Positions 7,981 through 16,943 of a stretch of DNA of 64,000 nt are shown here, piece by piece. Numbering within the stretch: position 1 is the first letter of the stretch; every line of letters starts with the position of its first letter. Made by a program: the position numbers and the translations under genes. This stretch comes from Faunimonas pinastri (GTDB lineage: Bacteria > Pseudomonadota > Alphaproteobacteria > Rhizobiales > Afifellaceae), in NCBI RefSeq assembly GCF_900110915.1, contig NZ_FOFG01000001.1, positions 642,040-706,039 on the forward strand, in the 5' to 3' direction. The notes under the pieces are model-generated. The model ran no database searches. It was not told where the DNA came from and worked only from the letters and a program-made list of their open reading frames with translations.

Positions 7981-8772
7981 GTGAACCGTCATAACGCCAC
8001 CGCCGCCCGCGAGGTCAGGCTGCTGGCCCGCTCGGGCGCGCTCACCGGCCCCACGGCCAATCTCGCGCCCGGTTTCGTGCAGGCCAATCTGGCGATCCTG
8101 CCCAGGGATCTGGCAGGCGATTTCCTGCTGTTCTGCCAGCGCAATCCCAAGCCCTGCCCGCTGGTCGGCGTCTCCGAAGCGGGCGATCCGATGCTGCCGG
8201 TGCTGGCCGAGGATCTGGATATCCGCAGGGATGTCCCACGCTACCGCGTCTGGGAGAACGGCGATCTGGTGGCGGAGCCGACCGACCTGGAGCCGTACTG
8301 GCGAGACGATCTCGTCACCTTCGCGATCGGATGTTCGTTTTCCTTCGAGGACGCGATGCTGGCGGCCGGGCTGCCGGTGCGCCACATCGAGCAGGGCTGC
8401 AACGTCCCGATGTACCGCACCTCTATCCAGACGCAGCCGGCGGGTCCCTTCGCCGGGCCTCTGGTCGTCTCGATGCGCCCGCTCCTGCCGGCGCAGGCGA
8501 TCCGGGCCGTGCAGGTCACCTCGCTGTTGCCAGCCGTCCACGGTGCCCCGGTTCACCTCGGCGATCCCGCGATGATCGGCATCGACGATATCGCCAAGCC
8601 CGATTACGGCGATCCCGTCAGCATCCGCGAGGGCGAAATGCCCGTCTTCTGGGCCTGCGGCGTCACCCCGCAATCCGTGATCGCTCATGCCCGTCCCGAT
8701 TTCTGCATCACGCATGCTCCCGGCCACATGCTGGTAACCGATCTCCTCAATCGCGACCTGTCTTTGCTCTGA
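7981..8772 (+). CDS. DUF1445 putative hydro-lyase / D-glutamate cyclase-like protein
   Basis: 263 aa starting at GTG 7981, behind a strong AGGAGGAG at about 7965. Family motifs are visible: [19 protein letters not shown], the Cys-containing [23 protein letters not shown] and, near the end, [15 protein letters not shown]1445 proteins (YcsI type) often neighbour 5-oxoproline or urea-amidolyase-type genes, and related mammalian proteins are D-glutamate cyclases. As last gene of the TRAP/DUF2848/amidase operon it probably acts on a cyclic or linear amide intermediate (inference). Confidence 0.85.
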   Translation: MNRHNATAAREVRLLARSGALTGPTANLAPGFVQANLAILPRDLAGDFLLFCQRNPKPCPLVGVSEAGDPMLPVLAEDLDIRRDVPRYRVWENGDLVAEPTDLEPYWRDDLVTFAIGCSFSFEDAMLAAGLPVRHIEQGCNVPMYRTSIQTQPAGPFAGPLVVSMRPLLPAQAIRAVQVTSLLPAVHGAPVHLGDPAMIGIDDIAKPDYGDPVSIREGEMPVFWACGVTPQSVIAHARPDFCITHAPGHMLVTDLLNRDLSLL

Positions 8773-9433
8773 GGGGTAGGGCAACCGCCCCGGAATCCAG
8801 TCTTGCCCCGACCGTTCATTCGCCCCGGAGCGGACGGCGCGGAATTGTCGTCGGCGCTGCCAAACCCGCAACCCGCGAGAGGGAAAACGCCGGGACCCTG
8901 GGCGACGCCCTCTGTCTCGCCGGGGCGGGGCAGCGGCAAGCCGACCCTGACGAGCGGGGCCGGTCGGCACAGGACTGGCCGGATGCCGCGTATGGCGCGA
9001 TCCTCTCCGCGCTTCCGGAGCCGCCGTTCCGCATGCCTCCTTTCGTCGGAAAAATCTCGCAGCCTTCGCTCCTCGGGATGCCGGAGATCCCATGACAATT
9101 CGTCTGTCCGGGCGAAGGGGACTGAGCGCGCTCGTGCTCCTTCGCGGCTGCCCGAGCGGCAAACCTCGGCCATGCCGTTCAGCTTCCTGTACCCCTCCGC
9201 CTATCCCTCGATATCCGGAAGGCCCGTTATGGCCGGAGGGCGAGCGCGTGCATCGCCATGTTCTCCGCACCGCGGGTGATTTTCCCCGAGCCGTGCTCAC
9301 GGCGCTGCACTGGTCGTCTCGTGCTGCCGCTCGTGCCACCGTTCTTCAATAACCATCTAAGGTTGAAAATAGCACTTATGCGCGTGTGGGAATTGTACTA
9401 TAGAGGGTCATAGAATCTTTCGGTGAGGGAAAG
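8773..9433. other. 661-bp intergenic region, no convincing gene
   Basis: The gap lies between the DUF1445 gene and the pilus operon. Open frames exist in several frames but none shows protein-like composition or a good ribosome binding site. The minus strand around 9050-9150 spells peptides such as HPEERRLRDFSDERRHAERR, a type often seen in translated intergenic repeats rather than real proteins. The last 90 bases are clearly AT-richer and likely hold the pilus promoter; I cannot fix -35/-10 boxes with confidence. Confidence 0.6.
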
Positions 9434-9934
9434 ATGCGTAGAAGTGTAAGTAAAATTGCTTATATCGGGGCTTGCGCGTGCGTTCTAAGCTGGTCGGCTC
9501 AGGCCGCCACGACCGCCCAGAGCAACCTTCACGTGCATATGACGGTGGAGGAATCCTGCACGGTCGGCGATGCCGACCTTGATTTCGGCAGCGTTCATGA
9601 CCTGAGCAGCGAGAGAAACGCTCAAGCCACTATCGCGGTCAACTGCGCCAATACTGGCGCTTACACGATAGCCCTTGATCCGGGGCAGGGGGCCGGCGCC
9701 GCGGTGACCCAGCGCTACATGAAGCTGGGCGGCACCGATGGGGCGCATCAGGTCAGCTATGGCCTGTTTTCCGATGCGTCCCGCTCAGCGGTCTGGGGTG
9801 ACGGGACCGGATCATCGCAAATGATGTCCGGCGCCGGGACGTCGAGCTTCACGGTCTACGGCCAGGTGCCCGCCCAGTCGCTTCCGGCGCTGGGTTCGTA
9901 TTCGGACACCGTCACGATCTCCGTCGCCTACTGA
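9434..9934 (+). CDS. Spore coat U (SCPU) domain pilus subunit
   Basis: 166 aa, with a signal peptide of about 24 residues (…VLSWSAQA-ATTAQ) then one SCPU domain: VHMTVEESCTVGDADLDFGS at the start, an internal TIAVNCANTGAYTIALDPG containing the second Cys, and the C-terminal GSYSDTVTISVAY donor-strand-like end. This is the pattern of Csu-type (archaic/sigma) major pilin subunits assembled through chaperone and usher onto the cell surface. The ATG at 9434 follows GAGGGAAAG. It is the first gene of a four-gene operon, and its stop overlaps the chaperone ATG (TGATG). Confidence 0.9.
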   Translation: MRRSVSKIAYIGACACVLSWSAQAATTAQSNLHVHMTVEESCTVGDADLDFGSVHDLSSERNAQATIAVNCANTGAYTIALDPGQGAGAAVTQRYMKLGGTDGAHQVSYGLFSDASRSAVWGDGTGSSQMMSGAGTSSFTVYGQVPAQSLPALGSYSDTVTISVAY

Positions 9935-10656
9935 TGCGCCGGGCCTTCGTGAGCGCAATGGCGGGGGCCGTGTCAGCGGCCCTTGCCTCCCTTGCCTCGT
10001 TCGGCGTGGCGCATGCGGCGGGCATGAGCATCAGTCCCGTCCTGCTCGACCTGCAGGCCCCCGCCACCACGGCGTCGGTGACATTGCGGACGAGCGGGCA
10101 GGATCCGATCGCCGTTCAGGTGCGGGTCTTTCGCTGGACCCAGCAGAACGGCGAGGACCGGGTCGATCCGACAAGGGATGTTGTCGCCAGCCCGCCTTTG
10201 GTCCGGCTTCAGCCGGGAGCCGATTACCAGGTGCGGATCGTGCGCCTCGCCAAGCAGCCCGCCACGTCCGAGGAAAGCTACAGGCTCCTTGTCGACGAAC
10301 TGCCGGATCCGGGCCGCCGTCGCGCAGGCACGGTGTCGCTTCTCGTCCGCTACTCGGTCCCCGTCTTCTTCGGTCCCGATACGGGCGCTGCCGACGTGAA
10401 GTGGACCGCGACGCGTGCGGGTGGAGGAATTGCGGTCACGGCCATCAATACCGGCACCAAAAGAGCACGCATCGTGGATCTCTCGGTGGAGGACGGCGGC
10501 GGCCACGTCGTGGCGGAACGTCGGGGCCTGGCGGGCTACGTGCTTGCCGGGGCGACACGTCACTGGACGCTGCGCGGCAAGGCCGGCGGGGGAAGCTTGC
10601 ACGTAAGGACGGGCAGGTCTGGAGGAAAGGATGCGTCTGCTTCAGGCGCCCCTTAG
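9934..10656 (+). CDS. Pilus periplasmic chaperone (PapD/CsuC-like)
   Basis: 240 aa with a signal peptide (…LASFGVAHA-AG). The immunoglobulin-like chaperone domain shows GMSISPVLLDLQAP, then QVRVFRWTQ, a proline/arginine stretch VRLQPGADYQVRIVRL, and SYRLLVDELPDP, typical of Csu-type chaperones. It delivers SCPU subunits to the outer-membrane usher. It overlaps the preceding pilin by 1 nt and the usher by 26 nt, so translation is coupled. Confidence 0.9.
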   Translation: MRRAFVSAMAGAVSAALASLASFGVAHAAGMSISPVLLDLQAPATTASVTLRTSGQDPIAVQVRVFRWTQQNGEDRVDPTRDVVASPPLVRLQPGADYQVRIVRLAKQPATSEESYRLLVDELPDPGRRRAGTVSLLVRYSVPVFFGPDTGAADVKWTATRAGGGIAVTAINTGTKRARIVDLSVEDGGGHVVAERRGLAGYVLAGATRHWTLRGKAGGGSLHVRTGRSGGKDASASGAP

Positions 10657-13048
10657 ATCCGGCGCGTTTCTCCGGAGCCTGCTGCTTCTCTGCTGCCTCC
10701 TGGACCGGGCCTCTGCGCAGACCCTTCCCGAGGCGAATGGGTCAGCTCCAACGGCGGAGGATCTGTATCTTGCCGTGACCGTCAACGGGCAAACCACGAA
10801 CCTGATCGCAGCTTTCCGCCGAACGGCGGACGGACATCTCACGATCACTCCGGAGGAACTGTCCGAGCTCCACGTGAAAGCGGGGGAGGGCACGATGACC
10901 GAAGACGGCCGGGTCGATCTGTCCCGCGTGCCGGGAGTGACGGTCGCCTACGACGAGGCTTCGCAGAGCGTCGATCTGAGAACCGGCGAGGCCAACCGGA
11001 CCGCGCGCCTCGTCGATGCGAGCGGCCGGAAGGCAGGACAGGTCCCGGACCGATCCGCTCTCGCCGCCGTTCTGAACTATGACGTGATCGCCGCGACCTC
11101 CGGCACCGGAGGGTTCGACTGGAAGAGCGAGCGCGTCTCCGGCGCGTTCGAAGGAAAGGTGTTCAGCCCCTATGGCGTCTTTTCCACGGGCGTGCTCGCT
11201 TCGTCCGGCGGCCGCGCGGATCTGATCCGCACCGACACGACCTGGACCTATCCCGATCCCGCGCATCTGATGACGGACCGGGCCGGCGACTTCATCTCGT
11301 CCGGGCTCTCCTGGACCCGTCCCGTTCGGCTGGGCGGCGTTCAGGTGGAGCGGGATTTCGCATCCCGGCCGGATCTCGTCACGATGGCTCTTCCCAGCGT
11401 GTCAGGCAGCGCGGCCGTGCCATCGGCCGTCGACGTCTACACCAACGACGTGAAGAGCTATTCCGGGGATGTGCTCGCCGGCCCGTTCACGATCGCCAGC
11501 GTTCCGGCGGTGAACGGAGCCGGGACGGCACGCATGGTGGTCCATGATCTTCTCGGCCGGACGACGGTGACCGAGGTGCCCTTCTTCGTTTCCTCCAAGC
11601 TGCTGGCCGAGGGCCGTCTGGACTTCTCCGCCGAGGCAGGATTTCCCCGGCGCTCCTACGGCATCTCCTCCTTCGACTATGACGACGATTTCGCAGGTTC
11701 CGCCAGCGCCCGCTACGGCGTCTCAGATAAGCTGACGCTCGAAGGCCACGCGGAGGGCGATGCGCAGCTCGCGAACGGCTCGGTCGCCGCCGACGTGCTG
11801 CTCGGGTCGTTCGGCGTTGCGACGCTCGGCGGAAGCGCAAGCTTCTCCGGCGACGGGCCGGGCGGACAGGCGCGGGCGGCACTGGATCTTGGCCGCCGCG
11901 GCGTCGCGCTGCATCTGAGCGCGGAGCAGAGCCTCGGCGCCTACGAGGATCTGGCCTACGTCGCCTCCGACCTGAGCCGGATGGACAGGTCGGCGCGTCT
12001 CCAGGCTCGTCCCGCGCGATCCACACAGCAGGCCGTCCTCTCCATTCCGCTCGGATTCGATCCGTCCGTGCTGAACGCAAGCTATGGCCGAAGCGAAAGC
12101 GAGGGCGGGATCTGGAACCAGACCTTCGGGCTCTCCTACGGCCGCAGCCTGATGCGACGGACGAGCTTCCAGGCCACGGTTTCCTACGGGCAGTCGGGGG
12201 GCGGCGAGGGGCAGCGCGAGAAGGACAATCTCGCCTTTCTGGCCGGCATCGACATATCGCTGGGTTCCGACATGAACGCATCCGCGTCCCTCAGCGGGGG
12301 CGACGGCGATGTCGCGGGTCGGGCTGAACTCAGCCGTACGGCGAAAGACGAGGTCGGCGGGTTCGGCTGGCGCGTTGGCGGTCAGGAGGGACGCACCGAG
12401 CAGGCCTATGCCAACGGAACCTACAGGAGTTCGGTCGCGTCGCTCCAGGCCGGTGTGAGCGAGGATGCGGGCAGCTTTTCCGGCTATGCGGAAGCATCGG
12501 GCGCGGTCGCCGCAGCAGATCATCAGCTGTTCCTGAGCCAGCCTATCGAGGATTCCTTCGCCGTCGTCGATGTCGGAGCGCCCGGCGTGCCGGTGGCAGC
12601 ACAGAGCCGAAAGGCGGGAACGACCAACAGCCGCGGAACGCTGCTCGTGCCGGATCTGGTGCCTTACGAGCCGAACCGCATCACCATCGACAACCGCAAG
12701 CTTCCGGTGGACGCGGCGATCCCCGAAACCGCGAAGGTGGTGACCCCGCGCCCCGGCAGCGGCACCGTCGTGAAGTTCGGCGTCCGGGAGGCGGCGCAGT
12801 CCGCCGTGGTCGCCATCTCCGACAGGAACGGTACGCTGCTCCCGCCCGGGCTCGGCGGGCAACTCAACGACGGCGAAGCTTTCGTCATCGGCTATGACGG
12901 CCAGGCCTATCTCTCCGGCCTGGGCGCTCGGAACCACCTCACGGTGACACTGGATGACGGCACGAGCTGCGCGGCTTCCTTCCCCTTCAAACCCGATCCC
13001 GGTCGGCAGGTGGTCATCGGCCCTGTCGCCTGCCTGCCTTCATCATGA
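10631..13048 (+). CDS. Outer-membrane fimbrial usher (Csu/archaic type)
   Basis: 805 aa beginning at ATG 10631, inside the chaperone gene and behind GGAGGAAAGG. A signal peptide precedes the mature start near QTLPEA. The central part is a 24-stranded-type usher beta-barrel (for example GDFISSGLSWTRPVRLGGVQ) with the plug-region segment DVYTNDVKSYSGDVLAGPF. The C-terminal part (LVPYEPNRITIDNRKLPVDA and GQAYLSGLGARNHLTV) is the usher C-terminal domain. It threads SCPU subunits across the outer membrane. The next gene starts in an ATGA overlap at its stop. Confidence 0.93.
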   Translation: MRLLQAPLRSGAFLRSLLLLCCLLDRASAQTLPEANGSAPTAEDLYLAVTVNGQTTNLIAAFRRTADGHLTITPEELSELHVKAGEGTMTEDGRVDLSRVPGVTVAYDEASQSVDLRTGEANRTARLVDASGRKAGQVPDRSALAAVLNYDVIAATSGTGGFDWKSERVSGAFEGKVFSPYGVFSTGVLASSGGRADLIRTDTTWTYPDPAHLMTDRAGDFISSGLSWTRPVRLGGVQVERDFASRPDLVTMALPSVSGSAAVPSAVDVYTNDVKSYSGDVLAGPFTIASVPAVNGAGTARMVVHDLLGRTTVTEVPFFVSSKLLAEGRLDFSAEAGFPRRSYGISSFDYDDDFAGSASARYGVSDKLTLEGHAEGDAQLANGSVAADVLLGSFGVATLGGSASFSGDGPGGQARAALDLGRRGVALHLSAEQSLGAYEDLAYVASDLSRMDRSARLQARPARSTQQAVLSIPLGFDPSVLNASYGRSESEGGIWNQTFGLSYGRSLMRRTSFQATVSYGQSGGGEGQREKDNLAFLAGIDISLGSDMNASASLSGGDGDVAGRAELSRTAKDEVGGFGWRVGGQEGRTEQAYANGTYRSSVASLQAGVSEDAGSFSGYAEASGAVAAADHQLFLSQPIEDSFAVVDVGAPGVPVAAQSRKAGTTNSRGTLLVPDLVPYEPNRITIDNRKLPVDAAIPETAKVVTPRPGSGTVVKFGVREAAQSAVVAISDRNGTLLPPGLGGQLNDGEAFVIGYDGQAYLSGLGARNHLTVTLDDGTSCAASFPFKPDPGRQVVIGPVACLPSS

Positions 13049-14055
13049 ACGGAGCCGCCGCCATGCGTGCTTTGATCGTTTCGCTTCTCCTGCTGTTCGG
13101 CGCCTGCTGTGGCGTCGCGGGCGCGCAGACGGTAAGTTGCAGTTTCACCGTGCCGGGCGGGATCGTCTTTCCCGAGATGTCGGCATTTTCACAGAGCGCC
13201 GTGGATACGACCGGTAAGCTCCACGTCTCCTGCTCGCAAAAAGGACCGGTTTATCTTGGTCCTCTCTCGGTGGCGATCTGCCCCTATCTGGGGGCTGGCT
13301 CCGGCGGTGCGACCGCCAGCGATCGAGGCATGGCGAACGGCACGTCGAGGCTCAGCTATGAGCTTTTTACCGACCAGGCTCGTACGCAGATCTGGGGGAG
13401 CGGAGGGAATGCATCGGTGGGTGTGCCGCCGCTGCTGATCTTGTCCGTTCCGACATCGGGAAGCGCCACGGCGGACGCCACGATCTACGGTCGGGTGGCC
13501 GGGAACCAGAACCTGCCGGTCGGAAACTATACGTCCAGTTTCGGTGCCGCCGACACGCCATTCGTATACGGCACGATCAGCGTGAATGTTGGCGGATGCG
13601 CTCTCACCCTGGCTCTGGGTTACTCGGGGAGCGCCAGTTTCAGTGTTAACGAGACGCTGGCGGGCGGTTGCTCCGTCGGGTCGTCCGATCTCGGGTTTCC
13701 CAACACGACGGACCTGACCCGCGACGACATCGCCGCGCAGGCGGCGATCTCCGTCAAATGCACTGCGACCACACCTTACAGCGTCGCCCTGGGGATGGGG
13801 TCGGGAGGAGGAACCGATCCCGCTCAGCGTCGGATGAAGCGGACGGGGGGAACGGAGACCATAGCCTACGGTCTCTACAAAGACGCGGCGCACCATGTGC
13901 CATGGGGAAGCACCACCGGATCCGACACACTCGACGGGCAGACCGGCAGCGGCCTGAACCAGAGCATTCCCGTTTACGGACTGGTGAAGAAGGCCCCGGC
14001 CACCCCGCCGCCCGGATCCTACAGCGACGATGTCGCGATCTCGATCAACTACTGA
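13045..14055 (+). CDS. Double SCPU-domain protein, probable pilus tip adhesin (CsuE-like)
   Basis: 336 aa with signal peptide, then two SCPU domains. The first starts at VSCSFTVPGGIVFPEMSAF; the second at ASFSVNETLAGGCSVGSSDL and ends PPPGSYSDDVAISINY. This two-domain layout matches CsuE-type tip subunits. The ATG at 13045 overlaps the usher stop; an internal ATG at 13063, beginning MRALIVSLLLLFG, is an alternative with a shorter signal peptide. It closes the operon. With only one single-domain subunit gene, this is a reduced set compared with the six-gene csu operon. Confidence 0.88.
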   Translation: MNGAAAMRALIVSLLLLFGACCGVAGAQTVSCSFTVPGGIVFPEMSAFSQSAVDTTGKLHVSCSQKGPVYLGPLSVAICPYLGAGSGGATASDRGMANGTSRLSYELFTDQARTQIWGSGGNASVGVPPLLILSVPTSGSATADATIYGRVAGNQNLPVGNYTSSFGAADTPFVYGTISVNVGGCALTLALGYSGSASFSVNETLAGGCSVGSSDLGFPNTTDLTRDDIAAQAAISVKCTATTPYSVALGMGSGGGTDPAQRRMKRTGGTETIAYGLYKDAAHHVPWGSTTGSDTLDGQTGSGLNQSIPVYGLVKKAPATPPPGSYSDDVAISINY

Positions 14056-14275
14056 GGCGGCGCCCCTGCCGGGTTCAACGCCGGGCCGACACCTGCGATC
14101 GTCGCTTCAGCCGGGCATCGACGTCCGTCGGCGCGCGTGTCGCAACGCACGCCTCTCGGTCTCGCACACGCCGCCATGCTGACCTGCCGCCTGAACGGGA
14201 AATAACTCCGGTCGGGGCTCCGCTCACCGATCCCCTGCTGCGGGGCTGGGGCGGGACCTTGCGTCGATCGCCCGA

Positions 14276-15100
14276 TCAGGCGCTTTCTCGCAACCCTTTC
14301 GGAACGGCGTCCAGGAGCTTGCGTGTATAGGGATGCTGCGGGTTCTCCATCACTTCGCTCGGCGTGCCGCTTTCCACGATCACGCCGGACTGCATGACGA
14401 TCACGCGGTTGCAGATACGCCGCACGACGGCAAGGTCGTGACTGATGAAGATCAGGGTCAGCCCCGATTCCGCCGCCAGGCCGATCAGGAGATTGATGAT
14501 CTGGCCCTGTAGCGACACATCGAGGGCCGAGACGGGCTCGTCCGCGACCAGCAGTTCCGGCTGCATGGCGAGCGCGCGGGCGATGTTCACGCGCTGCCGC
14601 TGGCCGCCGGAGAGAGCGTGGGGATGGCGGTCGAGAATGCCTTCCGGCAGCCCCGTTCGCCGCAGGAGCTGCGCGATCTCCTCATTGCATCGACCGCGGG
14701 GCACGCCCGCGGCGCGAAGCGCTTCGTGCAGGGTTCGGCGGATGCGCTTGCGCGGATTGAGCGACGAGCCGGAATCCTGGAAGATCATCTGCACGCGGCG
14801 GCGATAGGCCCGCAGCGACCGGGACGTGCCCTCCGAGAGGGCTGTTCCCTCGAAGCTCAGGACGCCCTCCGTCGGCTCCAGCAGGCGCACGACGATCCGG
14901 CCGAGCGTCGATTTTCCGCTGCCGCTTTCGCCGACTATGCCGACGATATCGCCGCGCCGGATCTCCAGATCGATGTCCCGCAGCGCGTCGAGGCGGGGCG
15001 TCCGGCCGCGCAGTCGCGCAAGAAGGCCGCCCCTGAGCCGATAGCTTTTGCCGATGCCCCGAAGCGAGAGAATGGGCGTGGTCGGAGGAGGAGCGTTCAT
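14276..15100 (-). CDS. Dipeptide/oligopeptide ABC transporter ATP-binding protein (DppF/OppF type)
   Basis: 274 aa with Walker A GIVGESGSGKSTLG, signature ALSGGQRQRVNIARAL and Walker B ELLVADEPVSALDVS, then the LIFISHDLAVVRRIC switch region. The extended C-terminal part, VESGTPSEVMENPQHPYTRK, is typical of the DppD/F and OppD/F families. It pairs with the ATPase at 15097-16065, with which it overlaps (ATGA), to energise the permeases upstream. It is the last gene of the minus-strand operon. Confidence 0.93.
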   Translation of the reverse strand: MNAPPPTTPILSLRGIGKSYRLRGGLLARLRGRTPRLDALRDIDLEIRRGDIVGIVGESGSGKSTLGRIVVRLLEPTEGVLSFEGTALSEGTSRSLRAYRRRVQMIFQDSGSSLNPRKRIRRTLHEALRAAGVPRGRCNEEIAQLLRRTGLPEGILDRHPHALSGGQRQRVNIARALAMQPELLVADEPVSALDVSLQGQIINLLIGLAAESGLTLIFISHDLAVVRRICNRVIVMQSGVIVESGTPSEVMENPQHPYTRKLLDAVPKGLRESA

Positions 15101-16065
15101 GCGGCGAGCCAGCAGGCGGCCTGTCCTGCCTCTTGCGGGAAGGCCGGTGGCATCGCGAGGCAGCGCTCGTGCGCCGCCGGGCAGCGCGGCCGGAACGGGC
15201 AGCCGGATGGCAGCTTGCCGAAGAGCGGCGGTTCACCGGGAATGGTGGCGAGCGGGCCGGGCCTGTCGTCCAGCCGGGGAATGCAATCCAGCAGCATGCG
15301 GGTATAGGGGTGTTGCGGCCGGCGGAAGATCTCCTCCACCGTATTGGTCTCGACGATGCGGCCCGCATACATGACCGCGACGCGGTGGCAGATCTCGGCC
15401 ACCAGATCGAGATTGTGGCTGATCAGCAGGATGGCGAGGCCGAGTTCCTGCCGCAGCCGGGCCAGCAGCGCCATGATCTGCGCCTGAACGGTGACGTCGA
15501 GGGCCGTCGTGGGTTCGTCCGCGATCAGCAGCTTCGGCCCTGAGGCGAGCGCCAGCGCAATGGCGACGCGTTGCCGCTGGCCGCCCGACATCTCATGCGG
15601 AAAGGAGTGCAGGCGGGCTTTCGGCGACGGGATGCCGACGAGGTCGAGCAGCTCTTCCGCCCGTTTCGCCGCCGCGCCGCGCGAGAGCGGATGGTGCGAG
15701 CGGATCGCGTCTGTGAGCTGCCGGCCGACGGTGAAGGCAGGGTTCAGCGCACTCAGCGGATCCTGGAAGATCATCGCGATCTCGCCGCCTCGGATCTTCC
15801 GGATCGCATTGCTGGAAAGCGTGTCGAGCTGGTTCTCGCCGATGCGGATCCGGCCTCCGAGCCGCCTCGCGCCGCCCGGCAGCAGGTCTATCAGGCTGAG
15901 GGCGGTTAGGCTCTTGCCCGATCCGGACTCGCCCACCAGCGCCAGCGTCTCGCCGGCGGACAACGCGAAATCCACGCCGTGAACGACGGGCACGTCGCCC
16001 GCCCGGCCGGGGAATCCGATCCGGAGATCGGAAACCTCCAGAAACGCGGGAGCTGCCGCACTCAT
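15097..16065 (-). CDS. Dipeptide/oligopeptide ABC transporter ATP-binding protein (DppD/OppD type)
   Basis: 322 aa from the ATG at 16065. An upstream open extension has no family similarity and lies inside the permease gene, so I rejected it. Walker A ALVGESGSGKSLTALSL, signature EMSGGQRQRVAIALAL, Walker B KLLIADEPTTALDVTVQ, and a C-terminal Cys-rich stretch GCPFRPRCPAAHERC, which in this family can carry an Fe-S cluster or zinc. It overlaps the permease stop at 16062-16065. Confidence 0.93.
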   Translation of the reverse strand: MSAAAPAFLEVSDLRIGFPGRAGDVPVVHGVDFALSAGETLALVGESGSGKSLTALSLIDLLPGGARRLGGRIRIGENQLDTLSSNAIRKIRGGEIAMIFQDPLSALNPAFTVGRQLTDAIRSHHPLSRGAAAKRAEELLDLVGIPSPKARLHSFPHEMSGGQRQRVAIALALASGPKLLIADEPTTALDVTVQAQIMALLARLRQELGLAILLISHNLDLVAEICHRVAVMYAGRIVETNTVEEIFRRPQHPYTRMLLDCIPRLDDRPGPLATIPGEPPLFGKLPSGCPFRPRCPAAHERCLAMPPAFPQEAGQAACWLAA

Positions 16066-16943
16066 GCCGGTGCCATCGTCAGTTTGCGGCGGGGGTCCAG
16101 AACGTCGCGAATCCCATCGCCCATGAGATTGAAGCCGATCACCGTGATCGAGATGAAGAGGCCCGGGAAGACCGAGAGCCACCATTCGCCGGAGAAGACG
16201 AAATTGCGGGAGGCGGCGAGCATGTTGCCCCAGCTCGCGGCCGGCGGCTGCACGCCCAGCCCGACGAAGCTGATGGCGGCCTCCAGGATGATGCCGACCG
16301 CGATCTGCAGCGTCGCATGCACGATGACGGGAGACAGCGTGTTGGGAAGCACGTCGCTGAACAGGATCTTCCAGCCCGGCACGCCCTGCAGGCGCCGCGC
16401 CGCCACGTAGTCCGCCTGCGCCTCCACAAGCGTCGCCACGTAAATGATGCGGGCGAGGCCGGGAATATAGAGGAGACCCAGCAGGATCGTGACTTTGGTC
16501 TGGTTGCCGATCGCCAGCGGGCCGAGCTGCGAGACGCCGACGCCGAGAATGCCGACCACGGCGATCGCCCAGATCAGCGTGGGGATCGCGGCCACGGCGT
16601 CCAGCGTCCGCATGATCACCTGTTCCACCCAGCTTCCCTGGTTGAAGCCGGCGACCAGACCGAGCGGCAGGCCGAAGAGGATGCTGACGAGCACGGAGCC
16701 GATGCCGATCTCCAGCGACGGACGGGCACCCCAGATTACGCGGCTCAGGATGTCGCGGCCGGACTGGTCGGTGCCGAACCAGTGGAGCAGGTCGGGCGGC
16801 GTGAGCTGGCGGTCGAGCGCCACCGCATCGGGATCGAAGGGCGAGATTGCCGGTGCGAGCAGCGCCATGGCGATGACGAGGACGACGATCGCGCCGCCGA
16901 TCAGGCCGGTGGGACCGCCAAAGGCGCGGACGAGGCGGTTCAT
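16062..16943 (-). CDS. ABC transporter permease (DppC type)
   Basis: 293 aa. ATG 16943 overlaps the stop of the DppB-type gene. The N-terminal transmembrane helix is followed by the periplasmic loop SPFDPDAVALDRQLTPP and FGTDQSGRDILSRVIWGAR, hallmark sequences of DppC/OppC. The EAA-like loop is near EAQADYVAARRLQGVPGWKI. A longer open frame reaching 17690 is only a shadow of the preceding gene. It forms the translocation pore with the DppB-type permease. Confidence 0.93.
   Translation of the reverse strand: MNRLVRAFGGPTGLIGGAIVVLVIAMALLAPAISPFDPDAVALDRQLTPPDLLHWFGTDQSGRDILSRVIWGARPSLEIGIGSVLVSILFGLPLGLVAGFNQGSWVEQVIMRTLDAVAAIPTLIWAIAVVGILGVGVSQLGPLAIGNQTKVTILLGLLYIPGLARIIYVATLVEAQADYVAARRLQGVPGWKILFSDVLPNTLSPVIVHATLQIAVGIILEAAISFVGLGVQPPAASWGNMLAASRNFVFSGEWWLSVFPGLFISITVIGFNLMGDGIRDVLDPRRKLTMAPA

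Noticed and set aside
8685..9173. 162-codon minus-strand gene
   Set aside because: Arg-rich low-complexity translation resembling intergenic repeats, overlapping the DUF1445 gene end; no start signal.
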